DNA of 46,957 nucleotides. Source: a virus. Made by a program: the position numbers and the translations under genes. Below the pieces are notes generated by a model. That model did no database searches. It worked only from the letters and a program-made list of their open reading frames with translations, and was not told where the DNA came from. Positions 44,759 through 46,957 of the stretch are shown here, piece by piece (positions within the stretch are counted from its first letter, which is position 1; each line of letters begins with the position of its first letter). The DNA lies in the IMG/VR virus record IMGVR_UViG_3300027779_000047, positions 1-46,957 of that record. The stretch is one strand, 5' to 3'.

Positions 44759-45478
44759 ATGGATTTTAATGTACCTAATTTGCCAGGCGCTAGTGCCATA
44801 TACAATAAGATTGCAGCCAAAGTTGCGGATATCGAAAAGGATATTAAAGCAGCGCTAGATATTACGGCTTCTGAAATCAAAGCGATCATGGATGCTAACA
44901 TGGTAGACCTTGTGGAAAGAACCAAAGGTCTTATTCCAGAGTTGCCGACTACCACTCCTGTAAATTTTCAAGCAGAGGTGGAAGGTTTGCTTTCTATGGC
45001 ACCCACTAGTGCTATCTATGCGGAAAAGCTTGCATCACTAACAACAAGTTTTGGCCCAGGCCTAAAAGATGCTGGATATGCGTTAGATGATTTGGTAGTT
45101 GCTGGAGCAGCTGCATTGAAAGGTGATGCTGCCAGTCTGGCCGGAGCAATACCTAACTTTGAAATACCGCCTGGTTCTCTAGATGCAATTGAAGTTGCAC
45201 ACGCATCTTTAATGCCAGACCTGTTAACCTTAAAAGAGGCCGCTCATAAATTTTCGGAAGATGTTTCGGAAGATGATATCAAAGGATTGTTTGGAGATAA
45301 GTTCTCTACGGAAGAATTAAATAAAACCAAAACTGCTATGGAAGCTCATGCGAAACAGATTGAAAAGGTATGGGGAGCTAAAATGAAAAGACTTGGAGTT
45401 GAAATTGAAGCAAGGGCAGAAGAAGTTAGAAAAGATTCACAAAACATCGGCACTTCAGCTGAAGTTATATCACTATAG
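44759..45478 (+). CDS. Structural-region protein, unknown
   Basis: 239 aa, starting 2 nt after the PAAR stop. Mainly helical, Ala-rich (YNKIAAKVADIEKDIKAALD), with a central Gly/Ala hydrophobic part and a C-terminal coiled segment (KRLGVEIEARAEEVRKDSQN). The place between spike and gp25 suggests a baseplate or injected protein. No family recognised. Confidence 0.55.
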   Translation: MDFNVPNLPGASAIYNKIAAKVADIEKDIKAALDITASEIKAIMDANMVDLVERTKGLIPELPTTTPVNFQAEVEGLLSMAPTSAIYAEKLASLTTSFGPGLKDAGYALDDLVVAGAAALKGDAASLAGAIPNFEIPPGSLDAIEVAHASLMPDLLTLKEAAHKFSEDVSEDDIKGLFGDKFSTEELNKTKTAMEAHAKQIEKVWGAKMKRLGVEIEARAEEVRKDSQNIGTSAEVISL

Positions 45479-45486
45479 GATTAGTT

Positions 45487-45750
45487 ATGGGTAAGAAGAA
45501 ATCAAGAGAAGGACAAACATCGAAAGGTGAGCGTAGGAATGTTGTTGCTGGGAAGGGCCCCGATTGGAGTCCCCTAGAAACTCTACATCATAAGGTAGAT
45601 GCTTGGAAACGGGGGAAACCAGTAATGCTAACTATTGCTAACCCTATTAAGAGTGAAACGTCAAAACCATTTGTAAAAGTACAAGCAACAGACGTTTGGG
45701 GTAAATATACTCCTTATCTAATGAAGCACAATCCTGCCGCCGGAGTATAA
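45487..45750 (+). CDS. Small basic protein (87 aa)
   Basis: The N-terminal 25 residues are basic (MGKKKSREGQTSKGERRNVV), followed by a small folded domain (VMLTIANPIKSETSKPFVKV). Its last codons GTA TAA form part of the TATAAATA box for gp25. Located between structural genes, so likely a virion or assembly protein. Confidence 0.55.
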   Translation: MGKKKSREGQTSKGERRNVVAGKGPDWSPLETLHHKVDAWKRGKPVMLTIANPIKSETSKPFVKVQATDVWGKYTPYLMKHNPAAGV

Positions 45751-45753
45751 ATA
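45746..45753 (+). promoter_or_regulatory. T4-type late promoter box (TATAAATA) for gp25
   Basis: TATAAATA overlaps the stop of the upstream gene. A leader of about 12 nt with GAAGGAG precedes the gp25 ATG at 45771, unlike the leaderless sites. Confidence 0.75.
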
Positions 45754-45770
45754 GAAGAAGGAGTTAATAA

Positions 45771-46235
45771 ATGTCTACTACGAATACAAATTATGCATGG
45801 CGAAATACCGATGTTGCTCGTGATGCCGCTGGAGCAGGGGCATCCCGTAGTTCCAATTTGTATACAGACCTTGATTTATTCTTTAGTAAAAACAATACTA
45901 CTGGTGACGTTAATACACTAACAGATGTTGCCGCTGTTAAGCGGTCTATACGTAATTTGGTATTGACCAATCAATATGAGAAACCCTTTCATCCAGAAAT
46001 TTTCTCTGGGGTAAGGGGGCAGTTGTTTGAACTGATGACTCCTATAACAGCAGTCATTATAGCACGCCAAGTTGAAGATGTTATCACAAACTTTGAACCA
46101 AGGGCCAGACTAGTTGGTGTACGTGCTACACCAGACCTTGATCGTAATATGTATGAAATAACCGTAGAATTTTATATTGTTAATGCTCCTACTGAATTGG
46201 TTGACTTAACACTAACATTAGAGAGAGTACGATAA
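45771..46235 (+). CDS. 25: gp25-like baseplate wedge protein
   Basis: 154 aa, T4 gp25 is 132. RSIRNLVLTNQYEKPFHPEI then GVRGQLFELMTPITAVIIAR and a C-terminal beta hairpin (YEITVEFYIVNAPTELVDLT) match the gp25/TssE sheath-initiator family. It starts sheath assembly on the baseplate. TAATG overlap with gp6. Confidence 0.9.
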   Translation: MSTTNTNYAWRNTDVARDAAGAGASRSSNLYTDLDLFFSKNNTTGDVNTLTDVAAVKRSIRNLVLTNQYEKPFHPEIFSGVRGQLFELMTPITAVIIARQVEDVITNFEPRARLVGVRATPDLDRNMYEITVEFYIVNAPTELVDLTLTLERVR

Positions 46236-46957
46236 TGGCCACAGGAACAAATCGAAGATTAGATGTAACAGAGTTTGATTTTGATGAGGTAAAATCAAAT
46301 CTAAAAACTTTCCTCAAAGGGCAGTCTCAGTTTAAAGATTATGACTTTGAAGGTGCTGGTATTAACGTGCTTCTAGATACTCTCGCTTACAACACTCACT
46401 ACCTTGGTTATAACTTGAACATGGTTGCTAATGAGATGTTCTTGGACAGTTCTACTCTACGTTCTAGTATAGTATCACATGCAAAGACACTAGGATACGA
46501 AGTTAGTTCTGCAAGGGCTTCTTATGCGGAAGTTAATATTGTCCTAAACGATGCTTCCAAGGCCTCCGCTGTTATGCCTGCTGGTACAAAGTTTTTAACC
46601 AAATTAGATAATATAGATTATCAGTATGTCACTGTAGCAGATGTTGTGGCTTCAAGTACTGGAGTGGAGATTCCTTTTAACAATATTAAGATATATGAAG
46701 GATCGTATATAACAACACGATACGTTGTAGACTCTACCGATCTTAATCAGAGATTTCTTATAAACGACAACTCTACTGATACGACAACTCTTACTGTTAA
46801 GGTACAGAACTCCGTATCTGATTCTACGACAACCACATACACCAGAGCATCTGACATAACTCAATTGATAGGTGCTTCTACAGTTTACTTCTTACAGGAA
46901 GTCGAGAACGGAAAGACGGAAATCTATTTCGGTGACGGTGTTACTAGTGCTAAAGTT
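46235..46957 (+). CDS. 6: gp6-like baseplate wedge protein, 3' end outside the window
   Basis: 241 codons are visible and the frame is open to the right edge. N-terminal MATGTNRRLDVTEFDFDEVK, then FEGAGINVLLDTLAYNTHYL and LRSSIVSHAKTLGYEVSSAR are typical of T4 gp6 (BcpJ-like), the protein that forms the wedge ring of the baseplate. Order gp25-gp6 is conserved in T4-like phages. Confidence 0.85.
   Translation, partial: MATGTNRRLDVTEFDFDEVKSNLKTFLKGQSQFKDYDFEGAGINVLLDTLAYNTHYLGYNLNMVANEMFLDSSTLRSSIVSHAKTLGYEVSSARASYAEVNIVLNDASKASAVMPAGTKFLTKLDNIDYQYVTVADVVASSTGVEIPFNNIKIYEGSYITTRYVVDSTDLNQRFLINDNSTDTTTLTVKVQNSVSDSTTTTYTRASDITQLIGASTVYFLQEVENGKTEIYFGDGVTSAKV

Noticed and set aside
1-46957. tRNA genes and CRISPR arrays
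   Set aside because: I saw no cloverleaf with acceptor and T-arm apart from the tmRNA, and no spaced direct repeats. A tRNAscan-SE run would be decisive.

Overview
The window looks like part of the genome of a large T4-like marine myovirus (Tevenvirinae-like, resembling pelagimyophages and cyanomyophages). Genes are densely packed, and ATGA, TAATG and TTGA start/stop overlaps are common. It contains T4-type replication genes (RNase H, gp33-like, gp59, gp32, gp41), T4-type structural genes (gp4, gp54/gp48-like, gp53, gp27-like, gp5-like, PAAR, gp25, gp6) and typical marine phage auxiliary genes (PhoH, MazG, ThyX, flavin-dependent halogenase, bS21, an IscA-like carrier and many Fe(II)/2-oxoglutarate oxygenases). 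A two-piece, circularly permuted tmRNA points to an alphaproteobacterial host, but that is an inference: no host marker gene is present.

Layout. 1-4 kb holds small membrane and coiled-coil proteins, then an early-promoter operon of exported proteins and lipoproteins, one of them entericidin-like. 4-13.6 kb is a long rightward run: bS21, an oxygenase, RNase H, an SprT-like protease, a SleB-like hydrolase, MazG, a second oxygenase, PhoH, a T4-type lysozyme, a PD-(D/E)XK nuclease and a lipoprotein. 13.6-14.6 kb is the permuted tmRNA and an HTH gene. 14.6-21.7 kb is a gp33-gp59-gp32 module split by a five-gene insertion (halogenase, ThyX, PP-loop ATPase, a short coiled coil, a glycosyltransferase-like protein). 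21.8-27.95 kb is a leftward tail operon (gp4, gp54-like, a tail chaperone with a predicted -1 frameshift, an MscS-like protein, a probable tape measure). 28-32.6 kb runs rightward (gp48-like, gp53, hub gp27-like, P-loop kinase, oxygenase). 32.6-36.6 kb has short accessory genes under early promoters, the IscA-like carrier and an oxygenase. 36.6-39.2 kb holds the gp41 helicase and a convergent KxDG protein. 39.2-42.9 kb has small promoters, a structured RNA and three tandem oxygenases. 42.9 kb to the end holds gp5-like, PAAR, gp25 and gp6 baseplate genes.

Regulation visible in the sequence. Thirteen rightward sigma70-like promoters (TTGACA, exactly 17 bp, TATAAT-like) stand before accessory and early genes. 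T4-late-type TATAAATA boxes stand before virion genes. At four late-type sites the ATG begins exactly 5 nt after the box, which predicts leaderless mRNAs. Two promoters appear to combine TTGACA with TATAAATA. Two 5' leaders share a strongly conserved three-way-junction RNA that looks like an undescribed cis-regulatory element.

All product names come from recognising motifs and gene order by eye. No database search was run.
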